A stretch of 64,000 bases of DNA from Streptomyces sp. RKND-216 (GTDB taxonomy: Bacteria > Actinomycetota > Actinomycetes > Streptomycetales > Streptomycetaceae), in assembly GCF_004795255.1 (NCBI RefSeq), contig NZ_SSBQ01000002.1:4742001-4806000 (forward strand), in the 5' to 3' direction. The translations under genes and the position numbers were made by a program. The notes under the pieces were generated by a model. The model saw only the letters and a list, made by a program, of their open reading frames with translations. It had not been told where the DNA came from and ran no database searches. Below are positions 24,241 through 33,230 of this stretch, in pieces; the stretch's first letter is position 1; each line of letters opens with the position of its first letter.

Positions 24241-25812
24241 ATGGCTGAGCATTCCCGCCCGCAGCACCAGCCCCGCGAGCGCTGGGGTTCCCGCACCGGG
24301 TTCCTCTTCGCGGCGATCGGCTCGGCCGTCGGGCTCGGCAACATCTGGCGGTTTCCCGCAGTCGCGTACGAGAACGGCGGCGGCGCGTTTCTCCTGCCCT
24401 ACCTCGCGGCTCTGCTCACCGCCGGTCTGCCGCTGCTGATCCTGGAATACAGCGTCGGCCGGAAGTACCGGAAGTCGCCGCCCGCCGCGTTCCGGGCCCT
24501 GGGCAAGCCGGGGCAGTTCATCGGCTGGTGGCAGGTGGCGATCTGCTTCGTCATCGCGACCTACTACGCCGTCATCCTGGCCTGGGCCATCCGCTACGTC
24601 GGGTTCTCCTTCGGGCAGGACTGGGGCGACGACCCCGAGGCGTTCCTCTTCGGCGACTTCCTGCGGACCGCGGAGACCCCCGGGGACGTGAGCGACGCCT
24701 TCGTGGGCGGCGTCTTCTGGCCGCTGCTGGCGGTGTGGCTGGTCGTGCTGTTCGTCCTGTACCTGGGCGTGCGCAAGGGCATCGAGAAGGCCAACATCAT
24801 CTTCATCCCGATGCTGGCGCTGTTCTTCGTGGTCCTGGTCGTTCGTGCGCTCACCCTGGACGGCGCGGCGACCGGCCTGGACGCGTTCTTCACCCCGGAC
24901 TGGTCGGCGCTGGGCGACGGCAGCGTCTGGGTCGCGGCCTACGGGCAGATCTTCTTCTCGCTGTCCATCGGCTTCGGCATCATGGTCACCTACTCCTCCT
25001 ACCTGGGGCGCCGTTCGGACCTCAGCGGATCGGCGCTCGTCGCCGGCTTCTCCAACAGCGCCTTCGAGATCCTGGCCGGCATCGGCGTCTTCGCCACCCT
25101 GGGATTCCTGGCCGCCGAGTCGGGAGTCGGGGTGGGTGAGGTGGCCACGGACGGCCTCGGGCTGGCCTTCGTGGCCTTCCCGGCGGTCATCTCCACCATG
25201 CCCGCCGGGTGGTTCTTCGGCGTGCTGTTCTTCGGGTCCCTGGTCTTCGCCGGCTTCAGCTCGCTGATCAGCATCGTGCAGGTCGTGGTGGCGTCCGTGC
25301 AGGACCGGCTGCGGGTCGGTCGCGCGGTCGCCGTGGTCACGGTGACCGGCGCGATCGGCATCATCTCGCTGTTGCTGTTCTCCAACGACAACGGCCTGTA
25401 CCTGCTGGACGCCGCCGACCACTTCATCAACCAGTACGGCATCGTGCTGGCCGGTCTGGCCTTCGTCGTCTTCGTGGCCTGGTGGCTGCGTCGGCTGCCG
25501 CAGCTGCAGCAGAGCGTCAACGCCACCTCCGCGGTACGGCTGGGCTGGTGGTGGGTGGCCTGTCTGGGCGTGGTCACGCCGCTGGTGCTGGGATGGATGA
25601 TGATCGACAGCCTGCTCGCCGAGTTCGAGACCAACTACGGCGACTACACCACCGACTTCCTGCTGAGGTACGGCTGGAGCGTCGCTCTCGGCGCCCTGGT
25701 CGTCGGCATCCTGATCTCGCTCGTGCCGTGGCGCTCCGACGAGGAACTGCCTCCCACCGGGCCCGGGGGACCGGGCGGGACGGCCGACCTGCCCGAAGGG
25801 AGGAGGCACTGA
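24241..25812 (+). CDS. Sodium-dependent NSS-family amino-acid transporter
   Basis: A 523-residue, 12-TM neurotransmitter:sodium symporter homologue. The first helix carries the signature RTGFLFAAIGSAVGLGNIWRFP, followed by YENGGGAFLLPYL; both build the Na+ and substrate sites. Further recognisable parts are GQIFFSLSIGFGIMVTYSSY (TM6 region) and FSNSAFEILAGIGVFAT (TM7-8). Bacterial members import amino acids such as methionine or alanine. The paired small subunit at 25812 points to the MetP-MetS type. Upstream 24000-24240 is a plain divergent promoter region. Confidence 0.93.
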   Translation: MAEHSRPQHQPRERWGSRTGFLFAAIGSAVGLGNIWRFPAVAYENGGGAFLLPYLAALLTAGLPLLILEYSVGRKYRKSPPAAFRALGKPGQFIGWWQVAICFVIATYYAVILAWAIRYVGFSFGQDWGDDPEAFLFGDFLRTAETPGDVSDAFVGGVFWPLLAVWLVVLFVLYLGVRKGIEKANIIFIPMLALFFVVLVVRALTLDGAATGLDAFFTPDWSALGDGSVWVAAYGQIFFSLSIGFGIMVTYSSYLGRRSDLSGSALVAGFSNSAFEILAGIGVFATLGFLAAESGVGVGEVATDGLGLAFVAFPAVISTMPAGWFFGVLFFGSLVFAGFSSLISIVQVVVASVQDRLRVGRAVAVVTVTGAIGIISLLLFSNDNGLYLLDAADHFINQYGIVLAGLAFVVFVAWWLRRLPQLQQSVNATSAVRLGWWWVACLGVVTPLVLGWMMIDSLLAEFETNYGDYTTDFLLRYGWSVALGALVVGILISLVPWRSDEELPPTGPGGPGGTADLPEGRRH

Positions 25813-25949
25813 TGTCCACAAGTGCCATCATCATGATGATCGTCTTCATCGTGGTCATCTGGGGCGGGATGGCCGCCGCGATCCTCAAGCTCCGCGGCTT
25901 CCCGGACCCGCCCGACGACGACGAGCCCACGACCGACCAGGCCGTCTGA
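25812..25949 (+). CDS. metS: MetS-type small subunit of NSS transporter
   Basis: A 45-residue single-TM peptide, MSTSAIIMMIVFIVVIWGGM then AAAILKLRGFPDPPDDDEPT, the typical MetS form: one helix, then LRGFPD and an acidic tail. Its ATG shares a base with the transporter stop (TGATG), and AGGAGG lies just ahead, so the two are coupled. In Corynebacterium MetS is required for MetP transport. It ends before a strong bidirectional terminator. Confidence 0.85.
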   Translation: MSTSAIIMMIVFIVVIWGGMAAAILKLRGFPDPPDDDEPTTDQAV

Positions 25950-25994
25950 CGCCGGCACAGACACGGCGCCCACCCGGCACGAGCCGGAACGCCG

Positions 25995-26040
25995 CACGGC
26001 GCGTGCGCCCGCCCCTGGAAGGGCGGCCGCACGCGCCGTG
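25995..26040. terminator. Bidirectional terminator
   Basis: 13-base perfect arms CACGGCGCGTGCG and complement enclosing a nested CCGCCC/GGGCGG stem, between metS and the convergent aceE. Confidence 0.75.
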
Positions 26041-26055
26041 ACGGAGCGGGGCGGA

Positions 26056-28737
26056 TCAGGCCAGGCCGTACTTCTCCGCCGCCTGCCGCACGGTCTCCTG
26101 CTTGACCTCGCCGCGTCGGGCCAGCCGGGACAGCGCCGCGACGACCACCGACTCGGCGTCCACGCCGAAGTGGCGGCGGGTGGCCTCGCGGGTGTCGGAC
26201 AGGCCGAAGCCGTCCGTGCCCAGCGAGCACCAGTCCTGCTCCACCCACTGGCTGATCTGGTCCGGGACGGCCCGCATCCAGTCGCTGACCGCCAGCACCG
26301 GGCCCGGCGCTCCCTCCAGCACGCGCGTCACGTACGGCACGCGGTCCTCGCCGCGCAGCGCCGCCGCGTCGCACTCCAGGGCGTCCCGCCGCAGCTCGCT
26401 CCAGGACGGCGCGGACCACACGTCCGCGGTCACGCCCCACTCCTCGGCCAGCATCTGCTGCGCCTGCAGGATCCAGTGGATCGCGGTGCCGGAGGCGAGC
26501 AGCTGGACGTGCGGCGCGTCGTCGGCGGGCGCGGTGCCCTGGTTGAAGCGGTACAGGCCCTTGACGATGCCCTCCTCGACGCCCTCCGGCATCGCGGGCT
26601 GCACCTTCGGCTCGTTGTAGACGGTGAGGTAGTAGAAGACGTCCTCGGCGTCCGGGCCGTACATGCGGCGCAGACCGTCCCGGACGATGACGCCGACCTC
26701 GTAGGCGAACGCCGGATCGTAGGTGAGCGCCGCAGGGTTGGTCGAGGCGATCAGCGGCGACTGTCCGTCGGCGTGCTGGAGGCCCTCGCCGGTCATCGTC
26801 GTACGGCCGGCGGTGGCGCCGATGAGGAAGCCGCGGCCGAGCTGGTCGGCGAGCGCCCACATCTGGTCGGCGGTCCGCTGCCAGCCGAACATGGAGTAGA
26901 AGATGTAGAACGGGATCATCGGCTCGCCGTGCGTGGCGTAGGCGGTGGCCGCGGCGGTGAAGTCCGCCATCGAACCGGCCTCGGTGATGCCCTCGTTCAG
27001 GATCTGACCGTCCTTCGCCTCCTTGTAGTACAGGAGCTGGTCACGGTCCACCGCGTCGTAGGTCTGGCCCAGCGGCGAGTAGATGCCGGCGGACGGGAAG
27101 AGCGACTCCATGCCGAAGGTGCGGGCCTCGTCCGGCACGATCGGCACCCAGCGCCTGCCGGTCTCCTTCTCCCGCATCAGGTCCTTCACCAGCCGCACGA
27201 ACGCCATGGTGGTGGCGATCTCCTGGGAGCCCGAACCCTTGAAGAGGGTGTCGAAGGGCTTGGCAGCGGGCTCCGGCAGCGCCACCGGGTGCACCTTGCG
27301 GGCCGGGGCGGGGCCGCCCAGTTCGGCACGGCGCTCCTGGAGGTACCTCACCTCGGGCGAGTCGGCGCCCGGGTGCACGTAGGGAACCAGGCCCTCGTCG
27401 AGCCGGCTGTCCGGGATGGGCAGTTCCAGCAGGTCCCGCATGGCGCGGAACTCCTTGCCGGTCAGCTTCTTCATCTGGTGGTTGGCGTTGCGCGACTCGA
27501 AGCCCGGGCCCAGCGTCCAGCCCTTGACGGTCTGCGAGAGTACGACGGTCGGCGCGCCCTTGTGGGCCAGCGCCGCGCGGTAGGCCGCGTACACCTTGCG
27601 CGGCTCGTGGCCGGCGCGGGAGGTGCGGAAGCACTCGATGATCTTGTCGTCGGTGAGCAGCCTGCCCAGTTCCGCGAGGGCCGGCTCGGCGCCGAAGAAG
27701 TGCTCGCGGATGTAGGCGGCGTCGCGGGTGGCGTACGTCTGGAACTGCGCGTCCGGCACCTCCCGGAGCCGGCGCACCAGCGCGCCGGTGGTGTCGAGCT
27801 GGAACAGCTCGTCCCAGGCGGAGCCCCACAGCGACTTCACGACGTTCCAGCCGGCGGCGCGGAACTGCGCCTCCAGCTCCTGCACGATCTTGAAGTTCGC
27901 GCGGACCGGGCCGTCGAGCCGCTGCAGGTTGCAGTTGATGACGAAGGTGAGATTGTCGAGCTGCTCGCGGCCCGCGAGGGCGAGTGCGGCGGTCGACTCC
28001 GGCTCGTCCATCTCGCCGTCGCCGAGGAAGGCCCACACGTGCGAACCGGCGGTGTCCTTGATGCCGCGGCCGGCCAGGTAGCGGTTGAAGCGGGCCTGGT
28101 AGATCGCGGCGAGCGGGCCGAGGCCCATCGACACGGTGGGGAACTCCCACAGTTCGGGGCTGCGCCGCGGGTGCGGGTACGAGGGGAGGCCGTTGCCGCC
28201 GACCTCCTGGCGGAAGTTGTCGAGCTGCTGCTCGGAGAGGCGGCCGTCGAGGAAGGCGCGGGCGTAGATGCCGGGGGAGGCGTGGCCCTGGATGAAGAGC
28301 TGGTCGCCGGAGCCGCCGGTCTCCCGGTCCTCCTTGCCGCGGAAGAAGTGCTGGAACCCGGTCTCGTAGAGCCAGGCGGCGGAGGCGAAGGTGGCGATGT
28401 GGCCGCCCAGGCCGTAACGGCTGCCGCGGGTGACCATGGCGGCGGCGTTCCAGCGGTTCCACGCGGTGATCCGGGCCTCCAGCGCGCGGTCGCCGGGGAT
28501 CTCCGGTTCGGCGGCGGTGGGGATGCTGTTGACGTAGTCCGTCTCGAGCAGCTTCGGCAGGGCCAAGCCGCTGTGCCCGGCGTGTTCGAGGGTGCGGCGC
28601 ATCAGGTACGACGCCCGGTGCGCGCCCGCGTGCTCGGAGACGGCGTCCAGCGATTCCCGCCACTCGGCGGTCTCCTGCGGGTCGCGGTCAGGGAGCTGGT
28701 CGAGCTCGCTCGGCTGATGGGATACGGCGTCGGGCAT
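26056..28737 (-). CDS. aceE: Pyruvate dehydrogenase E1 component, homodimeric type
   Basis: An 893-residue thiamine-diphosphate enzyme that decarboxylates pyruvate and acetylates the lipoyl groups of E2. The ThDP/Mg motif is [10 protein letters not shown], ending in NCN ([18 protein letters not shown]). Other conserved blocks are [34 protein letters not shown], and [20 protein letters not shown] with the pyrimidine-ring glutamate. Length matches the single-chain E1p of actinobacteria. ATG 28737 has GAGG eight bases upstream; GTG 28746 is an alternative. The partner E2 (sucB) and E3 (lpd) follow at higher coordinates. The 292-base upstream gap holds GATCGAT repeats and GGCAC/GTGCC dyads near 28863-28935, possible sites for the neighbouring GntR regulator. 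Confidence 0.96.
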   Translation of the reverse strand: MPDAVSHQPSELDQLPDRDPQETAEWRESLDAVSEHAGAHRASYLMRRTLEHAGHSGLALPKLLETDYVNSIPTAAEPEIPGDRALEARITAWNRWNAAAMVTRGSRYGLGGHIATFASAAWLYETGFQHFFRGKEDRETGGSGDQLFIQGHASPGIYARAFLDGRLSEQQLDNFRQEVGGNGLPSYPHPRRSPELWEFPTVSMGLGPLAAIYQARFNRYLAGRGIKDTAGSHVWAFLGDGEMDEPESTAALALAGREQLDNLTFVINCNLQRLDGPVRANFKIVQELEAQFRAAGWNVVKSLWGSAWDELFQLDTTGALVRRLREVPDAQFQTYATRDAAYIREHFFGAEPALAELGRLLTDDKIIECFRTSRAGHEPRKVYAAYRAALAHKGAPTVVLSQTVKGWTLGPGFESRNANHQMKKLTGKEFRAMRDLLELPIPDSRLDEGLVPYVHPGADSPEVRYLQERRAELGGPAPARKVHPVALPEPAAKPFDTLFKGSGSQEIATTMAFVRLVKDLMREKETGRRWVPIVPDEARTFGMESLFPSAGIYSPLGQTYDAVDRDQLLYYKEAKDGQILNEGITEAGSMADFTAAATAYATHGEPMIPFYIFYSMFGWQRTADQMWALADQLGRGFLIGATAGRTTMTGEGLQHADGQSPLIASTNPAALTYDPAFAYEVGVIVRDGLRRMYGPDAEDVFYYLTVYNEPKVQPAMPEGVEEGIVKGLYRFNQGTAPADDAPHVQLLASGTAIHWILQAQQMLAEEWGVTADVWSAPSWSELRRDALECDAAALRGEDRVPYVTRVLEGAPGPVLAVSDWMRAVPDQISQWVEQDWCSLGTDGFGLSDTREATRRHFGVDAESVVVAALSRLARRGEVKQETVRQAAEKYGLA

Positions 28738-29029
28738 GGTGGCCACCTCACCTCTCGCGGACGGACAGATGCGTCGTGCTGTGGGGGTTGTGCTGCGGGA
28801 AGGGTTCGTCCCCGATGGGCAGGCAGGACAGGGGATCGCCCCAGCGGAATGACTCTACGTGCCGATCGATGATCGATCAAAGACTCCGAGAGAAATTGGC
28901 ACCCTGTGCCCCTGAAGTCGGCACAGCGTGCCGCCTTGCTTTCTGGGGTTACTGCCCGGTTCTACCCTCGGGTTCGCAGGTCGCGGTGCCACTGCCGGGC
29001 AGCGCACGGACGGGCCGTTGCGCGCGCCG

Positions 29030-29653
29030 TCAGGCGCGCGGCGCGCAGCCGAGCACGTGTTCCTTGACCAGCTCGCCGATACGCGGGTCCCGTCGCCGGA
29101 AGGCCTCCAGCACCGCCTCGTGCTCCTCCGCGTAGCTCTGCTGCACCGTGCCGAGCCAGCGGATCGACAGGGCGGTCCACACCTCGATGCCCAGACCCTC
29201 CCAGGTGTGCAGCAGCACGCTGTTGCCGGACGCCCGCACCAGCTCGCGGTGGAAGCCCACGGTATGCCTGACCTGCGCCTCGCCGTCCCCGTCCCGGTCC
29301 GCTCCGTACAGCGCGGCGACGTGCGGCTCCAGTCGCGAGACGTCGTCGGCGAGCCGTGGTGCGGCCAGCTCAGCGGCCATCTGCTCCAGACCCGCGCGCA
29401 CCGGGTAGATCTCCTCCAGGTCGGCCGCGGACAGCTCCCGCACCCGTACGCCCTTGTTCGGCGCGGACTCGATCAGTCGCAGCGCCTCCAGCTCCCGCAG
29501 CGCCTCCCGCACGGGTGTCTGGCTGACCTCCAGCTCCACCGCGATGCGCCGCTCCACGATCCGCTCCCCGGGCTTCCACCGGCCGCTGACGATCCCCTCC
29601 ACGATGTGCTCGCGGATCTGCTCGCGCAGCGAATGGACGACGGGCGGGGTCAT
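29030..29653 (-). CDS. GntR-family regulator, FCD (FadR-like) subgroup
   Basis: A 207-residue regulator. The winged HTH covers about 10-75 (IVSGRWKPGERIVERRIAVE, then VSQTPVREALRELEALRLIE). The FCD effector domain has the usual histidines in VGFHRELV, EEHEAV and KEHVL, which bind metal and a small carboxylate ligand in this subgroup. It sits directly upstream of aceE in the same direction and beside sucB-lpd, so control of pyruvate or 2-oxoacid metabolism (PdhR/FadR-like) is a reasonable guess. The ATG follows AGGAG by eight bases. Confidence 0.85.
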   Translation of the reverse strand: MTPPVVHSLREQIREHIVEGIVSGRWKPGERIVERRIAVELEVSQTPVREALRELEALRLIESAPNKGVRVRELSAADLEEIYPVRAGLEQMAAELAAPRLADDVSRLEPHVAALYGADRDGDGEAQVRHTVGFHRELVRASGNSVLLHTWEGLGIEVWTALSIRWLGTVQQSYAEEHEAVLEAFRRRDPRIGELVKEHVLGCAPRA

Positions 29654-29752
29654 GAGGCTGCTCCTGAGGTCGGATCGTTGGGCACGACCATACGGCGACG
29701 CCCCCGCCCGGATCACTCTCCGGGCAGGGGCGCCGTCTCATGGTGCGGAGGG

Positions 29753-31531
29753 TTACAGACCCAGCTCGCCCTCGAACTCGCCGGCCTCCAGACGGGCCTT
29801 CACGTCCGAGAGGTAGCGGGCGGCGTCCGCGCCGTCGACCAGCTGGTGGTCGTAGGACAGGGTCAGGTAGACCATGTCGCGGACGGCGATGGTCTCGCCC
29901 AGGTCCGGGTGGTTCACGACCATCGGGCGACGCACGGTGGCGCCGATGCCCAGCATCGCGACCTGCGGGTAGTTCACGATCACCGTGTCGAACAGCGCAC
30001 CGCGCGAACCGGTGTTGCTGATCGTGAACGTGCCGCCGGACATGTCGTCCGGACCGAGACCGCCCTGGCGGACCTTGCCCGCCAGCTCGGCCGTCTTGCG
30101 GGCGATGCCCGCCAGGTTGAGGTTTCCGGCCTCCTTGATGACCGGGACCATCAGGCCCTTCTCCGAGTCCACCGCGATGCCGATGTTCTCGACGTCGTGG
30201 TAGGTGATGGTGCCGTCGTCGTTGATCTTGGCGTTGACGGCCGGGTGGGCCTTCAGCGCCTCGGCGGCGGCCTGCACGAAGAACGGCATGGGGGAGAGCT
30301 TGACGCCCTCACGGGCCTGGAAGGACTCCTTCGCCCGCGACCGCAGCCTCATGATGCGGGTGACATCGACCTCCACCACGGTGGAGAGCTGCGCCTGGCT
30401 GTGCAGCGCCTTCATCATGTTCTCCGCGATCACCTTGCGGATCCGCGGCATCTTGACGGTCTGGCCCCGCAGCGGCGATGCCTCCAGCTTCGGCGAAGCC
30501 GGTGCGGCGGAGGGCGAGGCGGCGGCCGGAGCCTGCTGCTTCGCGGCCTCGGCGGCGGCGACGACGTCCTGCTTGCGGATGCGTCCGCCCACGCCTGTTC
30601 CCTTGACCTGCGCCAGGTTCACACCGTGCTCGGCCGCCAGCTTGCGGACCAGCGGCGTGACGTAGGCGCCGTCGGCCTCGGCACCGGCGGCCGGGGCGGG
30701 CTGCGCCGGGGCGGCGGGCTGCGCCGGCACGGAAGCGGGGGTCTGCTGCCGGGCGGGCTCGGGCTGCGGGGCCGGGGCGGGCTCGGGCTGCGGGGCCGGG
30801 GCGGGCTCGGGCTGCGGGGCCTCCTGCTTCGGCGCTTCCTGCTTCGGCGCCTCCTCCTGCTGCTGCTGCGGGGCTGGCTGTGCCGGGGCCTCGGCGGTGG
30901 GAGCGGCGTCACCGGAACCGATGACGGCCAGCTTCGCGCCGACCTCCGCGGTCTCGTCCTCGCCGACCACGATCTCCAGCAGCTTGCCGGCGGCCGGGGC
31001 GGGGATCTCGGTGTCGACCTTGTCGGTGGACACCTCCAGCAGCGGCTCGTCGGCCTCGACCGAGTCGCCGACCTCCTTCAGCCACCGGGTGACGGTGCCC
31101 TCGGTCACGGACTCGCCCAGTGCCGGGAGCACCACGTCGGTGCCCTCGGCGCCGCCGCCGGACGGGGCCGCCGCCTGGGCGGGCTCCGGCTGCGGAGCCT
31201 GCTCCTGCTGGGGCTCGGACTGCTGGGGCTCGGACTGCTGGGCCGGGGCCTCCTGCTGGGCGGGCTCGGCCGCGGGAGCCGCGCCGCCGCCACTGCCGTC
31301 GTCGATCAGGGCCAGCTCGGCGCCGACCTCGACCGTCTCGTCCTCAGCGACCTTGATCGAGGACAGGGTGCCGGAGGCGGGAGCGGGGATCTCGGTGTCG
31401 ACCTTGTCGGTCGAGACCTCGAGCAACGGCTCGTCGGCCTCGACCTGCTCACCCTCGGCTTTCAGCCACCGGGTGACGGTGCCCTCGGTGACGCTCTCGC
31501 CGAGCGCCGGAAGGGTTACGGAAACCGCCAT
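29753..31531 (-). CDS. sucB: Dihydrolipoamide acyltransferase (E2) of 2-oxoacid dehydrogenases
   Basis: A 592-residue E2. Two lipoyl domains carry identical attachment motifs EVSTDKVDTEIPAP with Lys43 and Lys171, and are joined by Gln/Pro/Glu/Ala-rich flexible linkers (80-130, 200-290). A peripheral-subunit-binding domain follows (YVTPLVRKLAAEHGVNLAQV, VGGRIRKQDV). The C-terminal catalytic domain ends with the active-site motif SYDHQLVDGADAARYL. In actinobacteria this single E2 serves pyruvate dehydrogenase and also links to 2-oxoglutarate dehydrogenase. It lies 57 bases downstream of lpd, so lpd-sucB is an operon. The repeat-rich linkers are a place where assembly errors are possible. Confidence 0.95.
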   Translation of the reverse strand: MAVSVTLPALGESVTEGTVTRWLKAEGEQVEADEPLLEVSTDKVDTEIPAPASGTLSSIKVAEDETVEVGAELALIDDGSGGGAAPAAEPAQQEAPAQQSEPQQSEPQQEQAPQPEPAQAAAPSGGGAEGTDVVLPALGESVTEGTVTRWLKEVGDSVEADEPLLEVSTDKVDTEIPAPAAGKLLEIVVGEDETAEVGAKLAVIGSGDAAPTAEAPAQPAPQQQQEEAPKQEAPKQEAPQPEPAPAPQPEPAPAPQPEPARQQTPASVPAQPAAPAQPAPAAGAEADGAYVTPLVRKLAAEHGVNLAQVKGTGVGGRIRKQDVVAAAEAAKQQAPAAASPSAAPASPKLEASPLRGQTVKMPRIRKVIAENMMKALHSQAQLSTVVEVDVTRIMRLRSRAKESFQAREGVKLSPMPFFVQAAAEALKAHPAVNAKINDDGTITYHDVENIGIAVDSEKGLMVPVIKEAGNLNLAGIARKTAELAGKVRQGGLGPDDMSGGTFTISNTGSRGALFDTVIVNYPQVAMLGIGATVRRPMVVNHPDLGETIAVRDMVYLTLSYDHQLVDGADAARYLSDVKARLEAGEFEGELGL

Positions 31532-31588
31532 GGTTCCTGTTGCTCCTAACGAAAAGTGCGGTTGGTCTGCGTCGCGCCCGGTGGGGGA

Positions 31589-32977
31589 TCAGTCGTGCGA
31601 GTGCAGCGGCTTCCCGGCCAGCGCCAGGTGCGCCTCGCCGAGAGCCTCGTTCTGCGTCGGGTGGGCGTGGATCAGCTGCGCGACCTCGGCCGGCAGCGCC
31701 TCCCAGTTGTAGATCAGCTGCGCCTCGCCGACCTGCTCGCCGAGCCGGTCGCCGACCATGTGCACGCCGACCACGGCGCCGTCCCGGACCTGGACCAGCT
31801 TGATCTCGCCGGCGGTCTTCAGGATCTTGCTCTTGCCGTTGCCGCCCAGGTTGTACTTCAGCGTCACGACCTTGTCCGCGCCGTAGACCTCCTTGGCCTT
31901 CTCCTCGGTGATGCCGACGGAGGCGACCTCGGGGTGGCAGTACGTCACGCGCGGTACGCCGTCGTAGTCGACCGGCACCGGGTTCAGGCCGGCCAGGCGC
32001 TCGGCGACCAGGATGCCCTCGGCGAAGCCGACGTGCGCGAGCTGGAGCGTCGGGATGAGGTCACCGACCGCGGAGATCGTCGGCACGTTGGTGCGGCAGT
32101 ACTCGTCGGCGAGGACGAAGCCGCGGTCCGTCTCGACCCCGGCCTCCTCGTAGCCCAGGCCCTGGGACACCGGGCCGCGGCCGATGGCGACCAGCAGCAC
32201 CTCGGCCTCGAACTCCTTGCCGTTGGCCAGGGTGACCTTGACGCCGTTGTCCGTGTACTCGGCCTTCTCGAAGAAGGAGCCCAGCTGGAACTTGATGCCG
32301 CGCTTGCGGAAGGCGCGCTCCAGGAGCTTCGAGCTGTTCTCGTCCTCGGCGGGCACCAGGTGCGGCAGGCCCTCGACGATGGTGACCTCGCTGCCGAACG
32401 ACTTCCACGCGGAGGCGAACTCGACGCCGATGACGCCGCCGCCCAGCACGATCGCGGACTCCGGGACGCGGTCGAGCACCAGGGCGTGATCGGAGGAGAT
32501 GATGCGGTTGCCGTCGATCTCCAGGCCGGGCAGCGTCTTCGGGACGGAGCCGGTGGCCAGCAGGATGTGGCGGCCTTCGTAGCGCTGGCCGTTCACGTCG
32601 ACGGAGGTGGGGGAGGACAGTCGGCCCTCGCCTTCCACGTAGGTGATCTTGCGGCTGGCGACCAGGCCCTGCAGGCCCTTGTACAGCCCGGCGACGACGC
32701 CGTCCTTGTACTTGTGCACGCCCGCCATGTCGATGCCCTCGAGCGAGGTCTTCACGCCGAACTCGGCACCGTCGCGTGCCGCGTCGGCGATCTCGCCGGC
32801 GTGCAGCAGCGCCTTGGTGGGGATGCAGCCGTTGTGCAGACAGGTGCCGCCCAGCTTGTTCTTCTCGATCAGGGCGACGTCGAGACCCAGCTGTGCGGCG
32901 CGCAGGGCAGCGGCGTAACCACCGCTGCCGCCTCCGAGGATCACTAGGTCGAAAACGGTGCTGGCGTCCTTCGCCAC
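31589..32977 (-). CDS. lpdA: Dihydrolipoyl dehydrogenase (E3)
   Basis: A 462-residue flavoprotein that reoxidises dihydrolipoyl groups with NAD+. FAD fold VFDLVILGGGSGGYAAALRA, redox disulfide GGTCLHNGCIPTKALLH, NAD fold AIVLGGGVIGVEFASAW, and the C-terminal His-Glu pair IHAHPTQNEALGEAHLA are all present. The GTG at 32977 is preceded by GGAGG about seven bases away. First gene of lpd-sucB. A 250-base gap separates it from pepA and contains pepA's probable terminator at 33144-33176. Confidence 0.97.
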   Translation of the reverse strand: MAKDASTVFDLVILGGGSGGYAAALRAAQLGLDVALIEKNKLGGTCLHNGCIPTKALLHAGEIADAARDGAEFGVKTSLEGIDMAGVHKYKDGVVAGLYKGLQGLVASRKITYVEGEGRLSSPTSVDVNGQRYEGRHILLATGSVPKTLPGLEIDGNRIISSDHALVLDRVPESAIVLGGGVIGVEFASAWKSFGSEVTIVEGLPHLVPAEDENSSKLLERAFRKRGIKFQLGSFFEKAEYTDNGVKVTLANGKEFEAEVLLVAIGRGPVSQGLGYEEAGVETDRGFVLADEYCRTNVPTISAVGDLIPTLQLAHVGFAEGILVAERLAGLNPVPVDYDGVPRVTYCHPEVASVGITEEKAKEVYGADKVVTLKYNLGGNGKSKILKTAGEIKLVQVRDGAVVGVHMVGDRLGEQVGEAQLIYNWEALPAEVAQLIHAHPTQNEALGEAHLALAGKPLHSHD

Positions 32978-33143
32978 GTCACGTCCTCCATGCATGGGTG
33001 CGCCGGGACCGGTCTCGACCGGCCGGGCGGCTTGTGTTTCGGCCGCTTGTCTCTCTCGGCCCTGGACTCGGCTTCGTCTCAAGCCGTGGGGGCCCCTGTC
33101 CTGCCGAAGACCCATCTTGTCACTTGTCGCCGGAAGACGGGAC

Positions 33144-33176
33144 TCGGGGCCGCTGTACCGACGGGTACGGCCCCGA
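33144..33176. terminator. Hairpin after pepA
   Basis: TCGGGGCCG (33144-33152) and CGGCCCCGA (33168-33176), extended imperfectly through TGTACC/GGTAC. It lies between the pepA stop and the lpd start, both minus strand. Confidence 0.5.
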
Positions 33177-33230
33177 TCCGCGGGAAGCGAACGAGGCCGT
33201 ACCTGTCGGGTGCCGTCGCGGCGGCGGAGA

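Noticed and set aside
26038..28872. A 944-codon open frame antisense to aceE
   Set aside because: A shadow of the aceE codon pattern: repetitive Val/Gly/Arg/His composition, no ribosome site and no domain.
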